From: Petrosia ficiformis
Lineage: Eukaryota > Porifera > Demospongiae > Haplosclerida > Petrosiidae
Assembly (NCBI GenBank): GCA_947044365.1
Contig: OX345636.1
Location: 30,896,466 to 30,960,465, forward strand
Direction of reading: 5' to 3'
DNA: 64,000 nucleotides
In this document: positions 11,097 to 23,043 of the stretch, one piece after another
Position numbering within the stretch: position 1 is the stretch's first letter
Layout of the letters: each line of letters begins with the position of its first letter
Program-made: the position numbers and the translations under genes
Notes under the pieces: generated by a model
The model's input: the letters and a program-made list of their open reading frames with translations, nothing else
Databases searched by the model: none
Told to the model about the DNA's origin: nothing

Positions 11097-11920
11097 AATA
11101 TAAGTTATAATAATTATTACACTAAAACAATTATGATGTAAAGTTCAGTTTAACAGCAGATGATGTTGATGTGGTATATGATCATAGATCCATTCTTGTA
11201 GTTTTGTAACTTTACTACTTTGTAGCAGACTTCCTGACAGGTTTTTGAAACTTCGATGTTCACGAGATGGAAGGAATTCAAAAACCATATTGTGAGTTAT
11301 TTCGTGGACCAATTTTTTAATGTCTTCAGAGTAGAGCGGTTTTTTATGTAAAGGGGAACATGACAAATTTGATGTTAAATCATCAAAGTGTTGCAGTAGA
11401 GGGTCAATTGTACCAATAGCCTTTCCACAGCGAATGATTGCTTGAGAGGTTTTATTTCACCCTAGGTTTTGCACCGCTTCTTTGAGTATTCTATTTAGGT
11501 GCTCCATGTGCAGGTCAGCTGGAATGTTTTTTCCTGGTCTACCAACAGTATTGATAAACCTTGACCAAATCATCTGATGACAATGCATAGGGCAAGCCAG
11601 AAATTTGTATTGATAAAGTAATTTAAATGCTTCATTTGAATAGTTTGTTCTGTTCGAAAAATAAAAAAGTGGAAGCAAGTATTGCCAGCAATGTAACACT
11701 CTTGTGCCATCTCCTTCCTTTATACCATCAACATATTCCATGTAAAATAATCCCATACTTAGAAGGTCTCTTGCATAAATGTTTACTTTGTCAGTGTTAT
11801 CATTTCAGATACAAGAATTAAATTTAAAGGAAACAAATTTTTGAATTATCGTTTGACTCACTCTAGCCAATACCTTGTGACATGCATATCATTAATTTCT
11901 GAAGCCGAGTGTACATCTAT

Positions 11921-12382
11921 AAAAACAAGTGTATATAGAGAAAAAAAACATCCCTATGATTGCTTTACAAATTTAAGTGAAGATAAAAGTATCCCTATGA
12001 CTGCTTTGTGGTGTCCAGCATTCAGTAATCATGGCTAATTTATGATGCCTGAAAACACATCAGCCTATTATAGTTATTATTTTGATTATCTACTCTGTTT
12101 ACCTTTTAAAGAACCTTGTAGAACTTAAAGAATATATTTCAGGTAGGATAGCTAGCTATTTGTTCCAGTTTTTACGTAAGCTACACAGTTTTCTTTCTGC
12201 CTGGCATTCTTTTATGCGCCACGCCCATTAATGACACCCACCCCAAAACCCCCCCCGGGAATGATGTAACTTCCTTAACTACGTATATAACGCATACTCG
12301 TGTAGGTGACAAGAATATATATATATATAGTTCAAACCCGTGGGAAAGCAATCATAGGGATGGCCCTACTGGCCATAAAAAT
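11921..12382. mobile_element. Short deletion derivative of the Mutator-like element at 24.98-27.30 kb
   Basis: Left ~270 bp (AACAAGTGTATATAGAG..., CATCCCTATGATTGCTTTAC..., TAGCTAGCTATTTGTTCCAG) matches, inverted, 27298 to ~27030. Right ~230 bp (CGCCACGCCCATTAATGA, ACTTCCTTAACTACGTAT, GGGATGGCCCTACTGGCCAT) matches, inverted, 25170 to 24983. The two halves are thus the two ends of the 2.3-kb element with its coding middle removed, the usual origin of a MITE. Near each end lies the inverted pair CATCCCTATGATTGCTTT. It occupies most of an intron of the DUF6589-type gene and its left tip lies next to the 3' splice site. Confidence 0.65.
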
Positions 12383-12899
12383 CGTAATTAATGTAGCATT
12401 GTAATCATTTTATGAACTAACTTGCTTTGTAGTATGACCAGAATAAAGCATGACAGATAATAATTTCTGAAGGAAACTCATTCTATTACACCTGTGTTTG
12501 CATAATATTGCTGTGCAAATACCAATTATGCATTCGGGATTACTTCTAGATCGTTTTCGTGTTGTTTTTGTTAAAACTCGTAAGTAAAGTTGGAGAATGG
12601 TGTTTCATCTCCAGAATTAAATCCTTCCATGAAAATTTTTTAAATGATTTAATTGGAAGACGAAGGATAGAATCAACTTGCAATGAACAAAGTTTAGAAA
12701 TCTCACTAGAGATAATTGCTCCTGCTTTTCTAACAGTTATACGTCTTAGCACTTCATTTTTTAGACAGTGATCTACCAATGCATATCTGCTTCTGTGAAA
12801 AAAAGACTTGCCAATGTAGTACAACACTTCTAGGCTTTTTGTATCCTATTTCGACCTATAAATAATATGAACACTATAGCTACAACTGCAGGAGAATCT

Positions 12900-13046
12900 C
12901 CTGGATTTGAATAGAATCTCTTAGGTAGGATTACATGAACCAGAATCACCAAGGCCTCCACGTTTATGGCACGCAGCAACATCCTGCCCAAGCATACACA
13001 GATTGAGATTGTATAACAGTTGCTGCTTGATGCAATCTCTCAATAA
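12900..13046. other. Short interval between exons of the DUF6589-type gene
   Basis: Intron-like sequence; nothing else seen. Confidence 0.3.
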
Positions 13047-13639
13047 TTAATGTATATAAGAAGTAATATTACATTTGCATTTTCTACAAATAACAGCTCC
13101 TTTTTCTTTCAGATAGTTCAGATTAACATTTCCACCGACTTCCTCTTGAAATAACGTTTTTAACATTTCAAACACTTCCTCCCTAACAGACCACAGTTTT
13201 TGCTTTACATATCTTTTCTTCTCACTCAAACAATCTCCACAAGCAATGCAATACTCATCCATTTCACATGTTTTCATGTGTTAAAGACAGCTCCACCTTA
13301 ATGCCTTAATTGCATTCCATTTTCACAAGCGTCGTTTACATAAGTCACCAGACCCTTCCTCCTCTATGCGAAGGGTGTGGCTACGCCAGACTACACTAGT
13401 CAGCACTTCATGTGTGAAGGTACTACAGGTAACTTTACACTCTGGACATTAATTTTTGTTTAGTTTTAAGTGAAAATGAATGTTTAAAAATGCTATTTAG
13501 TGACTAATTAGCTTGTCCACGTAACCAAATTATACTTGGCCCACTCTTTCTATGTAAGATACAAAATGATTGTATATATATAATCATAATTATTATACAC
13601 GGGTATATATACATGTAATTTTAGCATTACTTTAAGCTT

Positions 13640-14690
13640 ATAGTGAGTGCATCAGATATGGTTTGTCTGAGTCAATGCTACTTTCTGATCCTCCGCAACC
13701 TTTACTAGAAGTCTCTGTAATCACGAATGGATTGATACTTGACCTAGTGAAATTCAAGTATGAACATTCTCAGATCACATTCAAATTTTTTACCAGTGGG
13801 TGCAAGAAATCTATGGAGAGAAGTGGCCTCAACCAGAATCGCCAACCTGTCAAGCTCTCACTAGATGTGTTGAGAGGCTTACCGCTAAATTGATGAAGAT
13901 AAAAAAGCAACATTCATCTGTGGAGAAAGAAAGATTGATCTAAGAGTTTCTACAAGGAGAGTTTGTTCTTCCCAAGCTAGGATTGTATAATGGAAAAGTA
14001 ATAAACTTCAGTCCACCAAGAAAACCGAAAACGCTGGTCACTGCTAATCCAAAATCATCTCCTCAAAGCCAGTATATTGAAATGTGTAAAGAAATGAAAC
14101 AGAAAGTGTATGCCATAAATTGAAATGCTAATAAACGGCTAAAACGCAGAGAAGCAGTTATTCAGAAGCAAGGTGACCGTATACAAAGCCAGCAAAAGGC
14201 TATAATAGTTGAATATGAAAAAAAGGCTTGTTACATCAGAATCTCAGTTAAAGAAATTAAAGGCAAAATTGGACCGAGTTAACCATCGTGCAGCATACTG
14301 GAAGAGAGTGAATGACTTGAGCAGTGATTGCTCTACTAAAAGGAAAAAACTTCGTGATGAGATAGTATCTCTAAAAGAAAAAGTTGCTAGACTTAGTTTG
14401 GACAATGCTGAACTGAATGAGACTGTCCAGCTGAAGAAGAATCTCTTGCTTCTTATTGGAGTCATTGAAGAACCAGATCCCTCAAGTGATGGTGGCATCC
14501 AGTTATCAGACATTATGCTAAATCCTGAACTTCTTGTTGTAGAGATAAAACACCGCTTCCAAGTTGGTTTGGAATTAGTATGGTATAATGGTACAGTCAT
14601 TAGTATGAACCCCAACACAATAGGAGAAGATGACATTACTTGATGATATCTTAAGTGGTGATTTGGAGTTATTGTAAACTTTGTAATACA
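13640..14690 (+). pseudogene. Decayed coiled-coil protein with C-terminal Tudor/chromo-like segment
   Basis: Plus-strand frames in order: at 13800-13920 EIYGEKWPQPESPTCQAL; at 13960-14120 FVLPKLGLYNGKVINFSP and a linker interrupted by stops near 13940 and 14123; then, after a shift in the A-run near 14220, a long heptad-rich coiled coil (KKLKAKLDRVNHRAAYWKR, LRDEIVSLKEKVARLSLDN). The tail reads HRFQVGLELVWYNGTVISMN and, after another shift at 14640, DDILSGDLELL. The W-Y-x-G-x-V core is typical of a small Tudor/SH3-like barrel. The order resembles multi-copy transposon-linked proteins in sponges and cnidarians, but I cannot name the family. At least four lesions make it a pseudogene. Confidence 0.4.
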
Positions 14691-14946
14691 TGACATTATT
14701 ATATGTAAGTACACTTCATGACATTATTGTATGTAAGTACACTCTTTGGTTGGTCCTTTTCACTCAATTGTTTTGTACGTATTATAATCTGTTTTTATTT
14801 AATTGTCACTTTTGAAAGCTTTGATTGTGTAAAGTTTTTAAATTTATAATTATCCATTGCATAGTTATAGTTCTAATAGTCTTTTACTTGTAGTCCCAAA
14901 GTTGGCTCTAAACTGACTACTTTCTTGATATGAAGAATATGTTCCA

Positions 14947-17079
14947 TAGAGTTGGACCGATAATGAAACTAGCCGATATTCAGATAACTGATTTCTGTAA
15001 AGAAATATATAGCCGATACCAATAGCTGATCCGATAATTAATACTATTATTGACTTTTTTTGTAACAAAATTAAGAAGATACATGCACCTCATAATAAGT
15101 TGCATAAAATTAATAAAGCTATATAATAATCATAATAATCATAATTAAGTTCCATCATCAAGATCCATATCATCATTACTTTTAATAAACAGAAGGATCT
15201 CGGCCATTTGAGGTGATAATCGATTTCTTCTCTCAGAATACACAACACCGGCCGGATGGAACTGATGAAGGTGGAGCTGACAGATAGCGTAATGCTAATT
15301 GCGCAAGTTGGGGAAAACGTTTTTGGTTTTCTTTCCACCAACTATATGCATTTCCAGTTTCAAATGATGCTAAAGGCTCTGCTAAGTACTTTTCCATAGT
15401 TACACTATGTGAGTCTGAGCTTGTGACTCCCACTCCATCATCCTCTAAGATCTCTGTGAGACACCTAACAATGTCTGTTTTTGGTCGCTTCGGAGATGGC
15501 TCTTCTGTTGTTGTATTTGCCTCATTTCGGTGTGCATCAGCTACTTCTTCCAATCTGCTAATCAACAAAGCCTTGGCATTAATACGATTGGTCAATCCAG
15601 TAAAAAATTTGTCCTTGAAGCAAGAGTTGTTGCTAAGGCAAGTGATTCATTGGCCTCCACATCTCGGTATCGTGTATTCAATGAGTCTAACAGATATCTC
15701 TTTTTTCATGGCTCACACTCCTCGGTCATTGTCATCATTACTTTCAAGTTACTTTTGAAGAGCTCTGATAAAAGGAATCACTACAGACATAGTAGATGTC
15801 TCCGATGATATGGACTGTGTTATGTCTTCTATTGGGGTGAGGACTGTTACAACATTGTTAATTAAATGAAACTGATTTGCTGTTAGCTGGGGAATTTCGT
15901 ACTGTGTAGAGTAAGCACCAAGTGCCATCTTTTGCTCCTGTATTCATTGCAACATGTACAGCGTACTGTTCCATCTGGTTGGTACATCTTGTTTTAAATA
16001 ATGTTGTGGTAAGAACAGATTTTTTTGAATATCTTGAAGAGGCGAGAGGAGAATGTTTAAAATGCCCAACGATTTTCCAGCAAACAGCAAGTGTATCAAC
16101 AACAGCCCTTTGACTTAGTACACTGTCATGTACAATCAGCTGCAACGAGTGTGCAAAGCAACCAAAATATGAATATCCACCATCTACCATTGCTTTCACC
16201 ATATTGGCTGCGTTGTCACGGATAATCATGTGTACCCCTTGCCTTATCAATTTTCCAACTATCAAGCATGTCACTGAATACTCGGCAGATGTTTTCTCCA
16301 GTGTGAGACTCAGGAAAAGATTGCACATTCAACACTGCCAACTTTCTGAAAAAATTGTTGCTTATCATTGAGTGGTGGTTACTCACATTTGTGCTCCATA
16401 TGTCGCTTGTAAAGCTAAACCACTCCACACCGGAAATTTGTGCCTTCACATCCCACTGTGGATGAGAGGCACGATATTCTCAGTTATATACCATCTGCTG
16501 GGGAGCCTATATCTTGGTTCAAGAGCCTGTAAAAGAGACTGAAAGCCTCGATCATCAACGATAGACAGTGCTTGGCTGGCAGTCAATCGCGATCATCTCG
16601 CCTTTTGTGCTCGACGATCATTTATGTCCCACTGACGAGTTCTATCCTGGCTTTCAACCAGAGTCAACTGCTTTGCTCCACTGTTGCTCACAGTAGCTGA
16701 CACACTCCCTCGATCGTTTTCTCGTTTTTGTTCCTGGTATTCTTCGTACTCCGATTTATGCTTATACTTTAAATGGCATACTAAGTTCGATGTAGTGAAC
16801 GTTTTAGTAGTCTTTCCACCACGAGATATCTCCTGCTTACACACCTTACATTTAGCAAACTTCGAATCTTCTGCCACTGAAAAAAAAGACCAGATAGGAG
16901 ACTTCTTTCAATCAGCCATTACTAACACGTTCAATCCACGTTGGTGTACTATACGAGTGCGCATGCATTAACGCACGTGTATAATTAGTGGTTTACGTTA
17001 GACAGATACCGATATGCTTGTTCAATCCCAAAAATCGGCCGATACCAATAGCCGATCTCATTATCGGTGCATCTCTCTA
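14947..17079 (-). mobile_element. hAT DNA transposon with exact 8-bp TSD
   Basis: Flanked by ATGTTCCA at 14939-14946 and 17080-17087. Termini are TAGAGTTGGACCGATAATGA on the left and, reverse-complemented, TAGAGAGATGCACCGATAAT on the right, a hAT-type inverted repeat; subterminal GCCGATA repeats follow at both ends. The 2133-bp element carries a minus-strand BED-finger transposase gene that is broken. The exact duplication suggests the insertion is not very old although the gene has several lesions. Confidence 0.9.
15145..16877 (-). pseudogene. BED-finger hAT transposase
   Basis: Minus strand. Residues 1-94 (16877-16593) hold a BED zinc finger, CKVCKQEISRGGKTTK with CHLKYKH (C-x2-C...H-x4-H). 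After lesions, the RNase-H-like core appears: VEWFSFTSDIWSTNVSNHHS (16430-16370, first catalytic Asp region), then HMIIRDNAANMVKAM and YFGCFAHSLQLIVHDSVL (second Asp and the C-x2-H hAT signature). The C-terminal dimerisation block is at 15595-15233, EKYLAEPLASFETGNAYSWW and LRYLSAPPSSVPS, followed by a frameshift near 15255 and RRNRLSPQMAEILLFIKS ending near 15145. Family length (about 600 residues) fits the 1.7-kb span. At least four frameshifts or stops, so inactive. In a live element it would cut and join the ends described for 14947-17079. Confidence 0.8.
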
Positions 17080-17087
17080 ATGTTCCA

Positions 17088-19327
17088 TACTGTCCAAGTA
17101 CTTCTGAATAAGATCTTTGTTCATAACTGGACCAGAAATCAGTTGCCCAGGTCGGTCTTCTTCTTTATAATCAAACAGAACCTTCATCTCTCTGATGGAT
17201 TTTATCTGCTATCAGAGAGTACGGTAGTACTCTCTATGTAGGGATGGCACGAAAAAAAATGGCTGCCATACATTTCAATTGCAAGTGATGAGCTGAAATC
17301 TCTGCTAAAATTATAGAGACAAATCTTAATAAACACATACCTTTTGATATCTAGTGTTTTTATGACTAACAACATCTTTTAGACAGTTGGAGATCATCTT
17401 TAAGGTAGAGAACCGGCAAGTAGCAAAACTGGCAAAATCTTCATCTTAATATTATTATTTTCCAGACAAATCATTTTTTTGTTTGTTCAACTATCACAAT
17501 CATTCTAGCGCCATTCCAATCACATTCATAGTAAAATTCCGGTCGGCAAGTATTGAGATGATATCTTCAAGAAGTATGTAAAAGGGAGTTTCTGCGACTC
17601 CAGAAATCATTTTCTATGCAAGGACACCATTGTTAAAATCACCATGGCTACATTTCTATAACCACGATGATACGTTTGCTCATGCGCATTTATGTTTTAG
17701 TCCTCGCTATCATTATATGAAGACGCTTTTCTTCAGCTGCTACCGTTGTTCTAAAGTTCTTCTGCTTAGAACTACTGGTTGAAGATGCACTCAGTAATGA
17801 TTGAGATAAGTTATAGTAATTAATATTGATACATACATTAGTAGTAATTTTGGCTGTTTACCTTGTCTAATTATTCCCTCTTTGCATATACACTATACAT
17901 CACTGTTAACTGTACAGACAACATTTATATACACACTTGTCACAATCTGTTAGGTGACCTTTGTACCTTTTGTCTTATAATTTTCTTTCACCCTTATAAA
18001 TATGATTTCACTGCAGCAGTGGAGGATCACTATTGGATGTTTTTGCCCATCTAATTTTTAAAAATGGTTGCAGCAATGACTTGGCAAATAGTAAAATATT
18101 TCAGAAACTGAAAGGAGTTTATAAGAGAGCCTAATCAAGTAGCAAGGAAAAGAAATTTGGAGAGATCGAATAATTGCTGGTAGATCATGTTCAAGATTCT
18201 CTCGCCTCTAGCTTGTTTCGTTTCTTATTTTGATATTGCGATGTCTATATCAAGTCATATGTTAATAATTAGGAGTTATCCCACCCCAACTGTTCTTAAA
18301 TTTCTCTTATTCATAGTGTCAACAGAATGATGCCATCAACTTGTATTATTCATTCTGGAAGGATTCATGTAAATATGAGGTATTAAATTGCTATTCAATT
18401 ATACAATCATTCATTATATCACAGGGTACTCTGTTATCAAGGAGTAACTCAGGTCTGTTAATCTGATTGTGTGTCAGACAAGTCTTGAAGTGTGCTGTCA
18501 TTATTTCACCACCGTCCGGCGTCAAATTTTTATGTAAGAAAGTACCATCTATACACATGCACTAGTTATTGTTTCAAAACATGTATGTGTGCAAATTCCT
18601 ATAGTATAAACTTTTAAATAACTATACAAGTGATTGTCTTATTATTGCCTTAATTCACATGTGTTCTAACTAATGCCCACTATTCATTTCAAATCTTTGT
18701 ATAACAGATTATGATAAAAGATCACAAGATAACATAACTGCATAACAACTTCAGCAGATGCTGCAGAACTCATTTACAGATCTTTAACTATCAATAATTT
18801 GGACTTCCTATCTACAAGTTAAATACAAAAACATGACATAATTACAGAAACATTTTATCTTATTCACAGAATAATTGGAAAATCGAAAATGCAGAGAAAT
18901 GGCTAACTTCGTGATGAAAAAATGATAAAACAGAAAACGTATATGGGGATAGGAACACTGATTCAACTTCCAAAGTGCTAGCAATACAATACAGTTGATA
19001 ATCTTCAAGTTTAACAAGCAATGACTGCAGAAAGACTGCTCAGTTGTGAGTCATGTCGCTACATTTCGATCTTTACAACTTCGAGATATTTGATGCAGTG
19101 TTTGCTTCACTGGCACAGATTGCATGACGTACATTATTAACATAATTTCCTATGTATTAACATAGCAGGTTGGACGATATAATTTTACAAGTGAAGTATA
19201 TATTGCTAACCTAGGATAGATGCTGGAGTACTTCATAATGATGTTTAAAAACAGATATTTGTTAGTCATAATACATAATAAGATGTATCTCTTCATTGTT
19301 ATCTCAGTGATGCTTTTGCTCTCCTCA
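17088..19327. other. Gene-poor stretch
   Basis: AT-rich sequence with no frame, motif or repeat pair that I can support as a gene. Small frames here are short and lack recognisable composition. Confidence 0.45.
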
Positions 19328-19330
19328 AAG

Positions 19331-19397
<67 letters not shown>
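19331..19397. repeat. (TA)n microsatellite
   Basis: About 65 bp of uninterrupted TA following GTATGTATA. It produces spurious Tyr/Ile reading frames. Confidence 0.95.
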
Positions 19398-19399
<2 letters not shown>

Positions 19400-19506
19400 A
19401 TTCATAATAATAATTATACAACTAACAATAATTATAATAAACTATAAATTATTATTGTGTTATTGGTGACTTCTTTTGTAGTGATGGTGGTTCTTAAAAG
19501 AACCTT

Positions 19507-19791
19507 TTATATTAAAAAGATGTTGAGACTCCCTCTCCCTCTCCTTCTCCCTCTCCCTCTCCCTCTTCCTCTTCCTCTTCCTCTCCTCTGGTATGGATTT
19601 GATCTTGATTTGTTTTTCTGCTGCTGCTGTAGTTGCAGTTGTTGCTGCTGTTGTTCCAGCAATTGCATTATTTCCAGTTGCCTCAGCACGTCAGCACTTG
19701 TGGGAGTAATAACAGTGGTGCCAGATCCACTATTCTCCTCGACAGCCATATCTTCTTGGATAAGAGCTTGGTACTCTTCTTCGGTTACTGA
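19507..19791 (-). CDS. Possible low-complexity protein with poly-Gln and Arg/Gly repeats
   Basis: Minus-strand frame; the likely start is the second Met (MSVTEEEYQALIQED, 19791) because the sequence turns protein-like there. An acidic N-terminus and Ser/Thr stretch is followed by LRQLEIMQLLEQQQQQLQLQ and then NPYQRRGRGRGRGRGR. Such Gln/RGR-rich tails occur in RNA-binding and nuclear proteins, but repeats of CTG and CTCCCT can also make this by chance. No splice partner was identified. The purine/pyrimidine strand asymmetry (CTCTCCCTCTCC on plus) is strong at 19530-19590. Confidence 0.35.
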   Translation of the reverse strand, partial: SVTEEEYQALIQEDMAVEENSGSGTTVITPTSADVLRQLEIMQLLEQQQQQLQLQQQQKNKSRSNPYQRRGRGRGRGRGRGRRRGRGSLNIFLI

Positions 19792-19829
19792 CATCGTTAT
19801 ACATTGCACTGAGCATTGACCACTCCTTA

Positions 19830-20344
19830 AATACTGCTTTCAAAGCTGTAAGTACTGGACCTCATAGGAACTACGGAATTTCTGACGTTGCTTCATTTGA
19901 TTGCTCAACTATCAACGTCACGAAATCTTAAAAACATTCAATCTGATCTAAAGGTCTGGTACTTGCAGTTTTGGCGCATATCTTCTTGCTACTTATTCGC
20001 ACTTCGTTAAAATTCCGGGTCAAAAAATTAGAATATGAGCGCATGCGCTGAAGATAACAAATTTGATGAAGCCAAAATTTTTTTGCTACTCCCCTGAATT
20101 ATAATAATGGAAGTTAAGTAAGTGTTGTACAAACTTTGGGCACAGATATACATACACACAAGTACAATTATGTTTACTGCTAAATTACAGTTTTATTTCA
20201 TCATGACTTTTATCTTTATAGTTATATTTAAGTCATTGCACATCACTTCACTCATTTCTTTACCAATTTCTCACAATTATTTGCAATCTGCGAAAGTATA
20301 AAAATTACAGACAAATTATAATAATTCTGAAAAAAGGATGTAAA
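19830..20344. other. No gene seen
   Basis: AT-rich intergenic sequence before the long hairpin; nothing supported. Confidence 0.4.
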
Positions 20345-20555
20345 CAAGAATAATAAAAAACATTTTCAATAAAAATGGAAGATGTAGGGATGTCAAAACC
20401 AAAAAAGCATGCGAACAAGGTCTGGAAGTTAAAGTAGGAGCCAAAATTAAAGAAACCACTTCCCTATAATCCTACATAAGTACAACAGCATGCTTTTTTG
20501 GTTTTGACATCCCTACATCTTCCATTTTTATTGAAAATGTTTTTTATTATTCTTG
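20345..20555. repeat. Perfect 68-bp inverted repeat (long hairpin)
   Basis: The arm 20345-20412 (contains GATGTAGGGATGTCAAAACC and AAAAAAGCATGC) is repeated exactly in inverted orientation at 20488-20555, separated by 75 bp. A degenerate relative of the arm plus its continuation (GAACAAGGTCTGG) occurs at about 45366-45410 (GGGGTATCAAAACTG, AAACAAGGTTAGG). Perfect identity suggests recent origin or gene conversion. The transcript would form a 68-bp double strand. Confidence 0.85.
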
Positions 20556-20756
20556 TGTAACACTATGTTGAGCAGTATTGATCCTGCTTGGTTACCAAGT
20601 CTTGTATGTATGCCAATTGTGATGTTTCCTATTCACACTTAGCCCATGCCCTCTTATTAACTGCACAAAACCCTATCAAAACCCAACAGTTTCTCATTAA
20701 TACAAGTACAAGTATTGGGGGCACCACATGGAAACTGGTTATGCTCAATTTAGGGG

Positions 20757-21091
20757 CTGTTCACAAATTAAAGTAGCAGTTCTTAACGTCATTGTGACAT
20801 TGGGGGGTGGTGGGTTAACTGCATGACGTTTGCTAAAACTTATTAAAAATGTATGTGCAAACGTTGTTTTATTTTTACATTCAAGTGTTATAGTTGAACT
20901 CTACACTACCTAAAATCTCTCTAAAACATTTAGCAGCATGTAATCAAACTGTTATTCGTAGCTGCTTCCAGTGTTCAGAGACACACCTCTGTATAATTTA
21001 TATTATTGTGTGATGCTAAGGAGGGGGGAGGGGGGGGTGATTAAAATTAATGTCACAATGACGTTAAGGATGACTATTCTAATTTGTGAAC
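20757..21091. mobile_element. MITE with ~44-bp terminal inverted repeats
   Basis: Left end GTTCACAAATTAAAGTAGCA then TTCTTAACGTCATTGTGACATT; right end is its near-perfect reverse complement, GTTCACAAATTAGAATAGTC with CCTTAACGTCATTGTGACATT. About 335 bp, no coding capacity. The superfamily is not determined; no clear target duplication was seen. Confidence 0.7.
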
Positions 21092-21850
21092 ATTATAAAA
21101 ATCCGTTTGTGCCGCTACGCCCCATTGTATTAATTTGATTTGGCAGATTCGAAAAAATTGAGTTAATCTTTGCAGGAAAATATCTCTCACAAAAAAAAAG
21201 GTTTTTACACCAGACCTTCACTGACGTTCGTTTTATGAGGATATTCGGTTTTACTGCTAAATTATAACTGCAAGAGTGTAGACTATATTTCCATTGACAT
21301 CAATGCAAAACGGAAACAAGATGGTGCAGAAACGTACTCTGGAAGTGACGTAAGGATTCATTTATAATTGCATAACTCGCTCTCTTAAATGAAACGGTCT
21401 AATTCAGTAGATGAAATTTGATAATCTACATTGGGTAATATGTGTTCAACAAGCAGAAATAGAATTCAAAACACAAAAACCAGAGAACTGAAAAATGAAA
21501 GTAAACTAGTATTATTACAACCAAGATTTACTATGAAAGCTACGTACATGTAGTTGGATAAAATAAACACACTGAATGTCACCAGTTTCAACCTGCCTTT
21601 TTCCCTTCCCCTGGCTGGGTACACTACTTCCTTTAGGTTATGTTTCTTGTGACGGTTTGGCAAGCCACGCCTCTCAAAGCAGCAAAGCGTCCATCATGCC
21701 ACTTGGCAAAACAATCACGTTTTGAAAACAAAGAGGTACCTGAGATGCTTTGCACTGCCTTGTTGTGCAATGTTTTCCTTTTGTGGTTGTCATACAATGG
21801 ACACATTGATGTACCAAAGACATTTGAAGCAGTGTTCACTCTAGGTGTAG

Positions 21851-22317
21851 ATGTGTAAATATTACTCTAAGATGGTAAAGGTGACCAGTAGTAACAAGGA
21901 AGATTCACCTTCTTCTGAATCACCACTATCAAATTCTCCTCTTTCGGAGGGGCTGTCTTCTGAAGCTACTGCATCTGGATCACTAAGATCATACTTGGAC
22001 TCAGAGTCACTTGAAGAAAGTTGGTCATCAGTCATTCAAACAATGCTATTATCAAAAGGTAGAGTCAAAGATATATTTCCACGTCGTAAACACAACTACT
22101 AAAGCTATTACAACACAAAATTACTTAGTAAAATATATATATATATACTATCTAGTAGCAATAATTATAAGCTATTACCTCTTCTTCATCATTGGAACTG
22201 GTCACAGTAGAATAGTTCAATTCATCTAAACTCTGATCACTTACTTGTTCATCGCTATCACTCTTGCTGTGCTCACTAGTATGCAGAACTGTGTGAATAG
22301 CTTGAACATCAAACATT
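21851..22317. other. Acidic Ser-rich frames, possible exons
   Basis: On the minus strand, 22317-22183 reads MFDVQAIHTVLHTSEHSKSD and on to an acidic stretch before a donor-like GAAGAG|GTAATA; a second minus-strand frame at about 22030-21880 is also Ser/Asp/Glu-rich (LSSSDSESKYDLSDPDAV). On the plus strand a Ser-rich frame covers 21851-22102. Acidic N-terminal tails of this type occur in piggyBac-family transposases, but no catalytic part follows. Tentative only. Confidence 0.2.
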
Positions 22318-22977
22318 TTGAGTCTTTTTGTGGGCAGAACTAGTGCTAGCCATCAGTATAAAATCACTATTATTATAACTGATTGACACATGCTTCCAAC
22401 AAGAAAATATAGAAGGTTGGGGTATTTCAGCCTACTTCCTGGGGATTTTTCCTTCAGGTATAGTGCATAAATGAATATTTCCAGCATCATTAATAATGAA
22501 CATACAATAAACTGTGCCAATGGGGTCGGAAAGCAAGAGTTACAGAAAGGGGCTGACACAGAATTTTGGTTAACTACAAGAACAAAACAGGGACACTTTA
22601 CTTGTTGACATTGGACTTTGTCAAGTTGTTTCCAGGAATATGACAAAGAGAAACCTGTGTCCCAGGTTACGTTATTTCTGAACTTCATGCTCACTGATAC
22701 CTAATCCCAAACAAACTTCAGAAATTTCTTTTGTTTCCTTTCCTTTGTTGATTTAGATATTGAAAATAATACAATACATAAGTAAACACAGATATTCAAG
22801 GCGATTCTTTACACTTCATTGTTGCCAGGCATACACCATATATGTATATATATATATGTATATGTATATATGTATATATAGTTATTCTATCTTCAGTACA
22901 GTTATGTAATAATTCTCATGTAATTTTTTGCAATCTCCCATAATATAAAGTTAAAGTAATTATTTCTTGTAAGGGCA

Positions 22978-23043
22978 ACTGTGGACAATCTGAATATACA
23001 CGTGTACAGACTGTTTCGACCTATTGGGTCTCATCAGCACAGT
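22978..23043 (-). ncRNA. Hammerhead ribozyme (minus strand)
   Basis: Reading the minus strand from 23043: ACTGTG, then the core CTGATGA, stem II GACC-CAATA-GGTC, then GAAA, stem III CAGTCTG...CAGATTG, the cleavage triplet end TC, and CACAGT closing stem I with ACTGTG. All invariant core positions are present and all three stems pair (one G-T pair in stem III). Hammerhead motifs of this type are known from Penelope-like retroelements and retrozymes, where they process transcripts. A second copy, also intact, lies on the plus strand at 61236-61305; homology extends ~70 bp upstream (GTATTGTGAATTTGGGATAC). Confidence 0.85.

Larger units (their letters stand above)
11145..13277 (-). pseudogene. 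Decayed DUF6589-type transposon gene
   Basis: Minus-strand pieces appear in order. At 13277-13047 a zinc-binding start has CIACGDC and later CRKCKC. At 12827-12400 come FSWKDLILEMKHHSPTLL and, after a frameshift near 12575, QKLLSVMLYSGHTTKQ ending at a donor-like CAA|GTTAGT. After an acceptor near 11910 follows MYTRLQKLMICMS. At 11756-11457 come EYVDGIKEGDGTRVLHCW and GRPGKNIPADLHMEHLNRIL. After a stop at 11457-11459, CGKAIGTIDPLLQHFDD and a C-terminus to 11145. These resemble the DUF6589 family, widespread in transposon-derived proteins. The middle domain (several hundred residues) is missing and at least three lesions are present. The element at 11921-12382 lies in one intron. Confidence 0.55.

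Noticed and set aside
14244..14714. Minus-strand frame opposite the coiled-coil gene
   Set aside because: Complement of the coiled-coil coding sequence; the plus strand carries the meaningful heptads and Tudor-like tail.
19220..19447. Long reading frame of alternating Tyr-Ile
   Set aside because: Produced entirely by the (TA)n tract; same for frames at 27336-27600 and 44238-44453.
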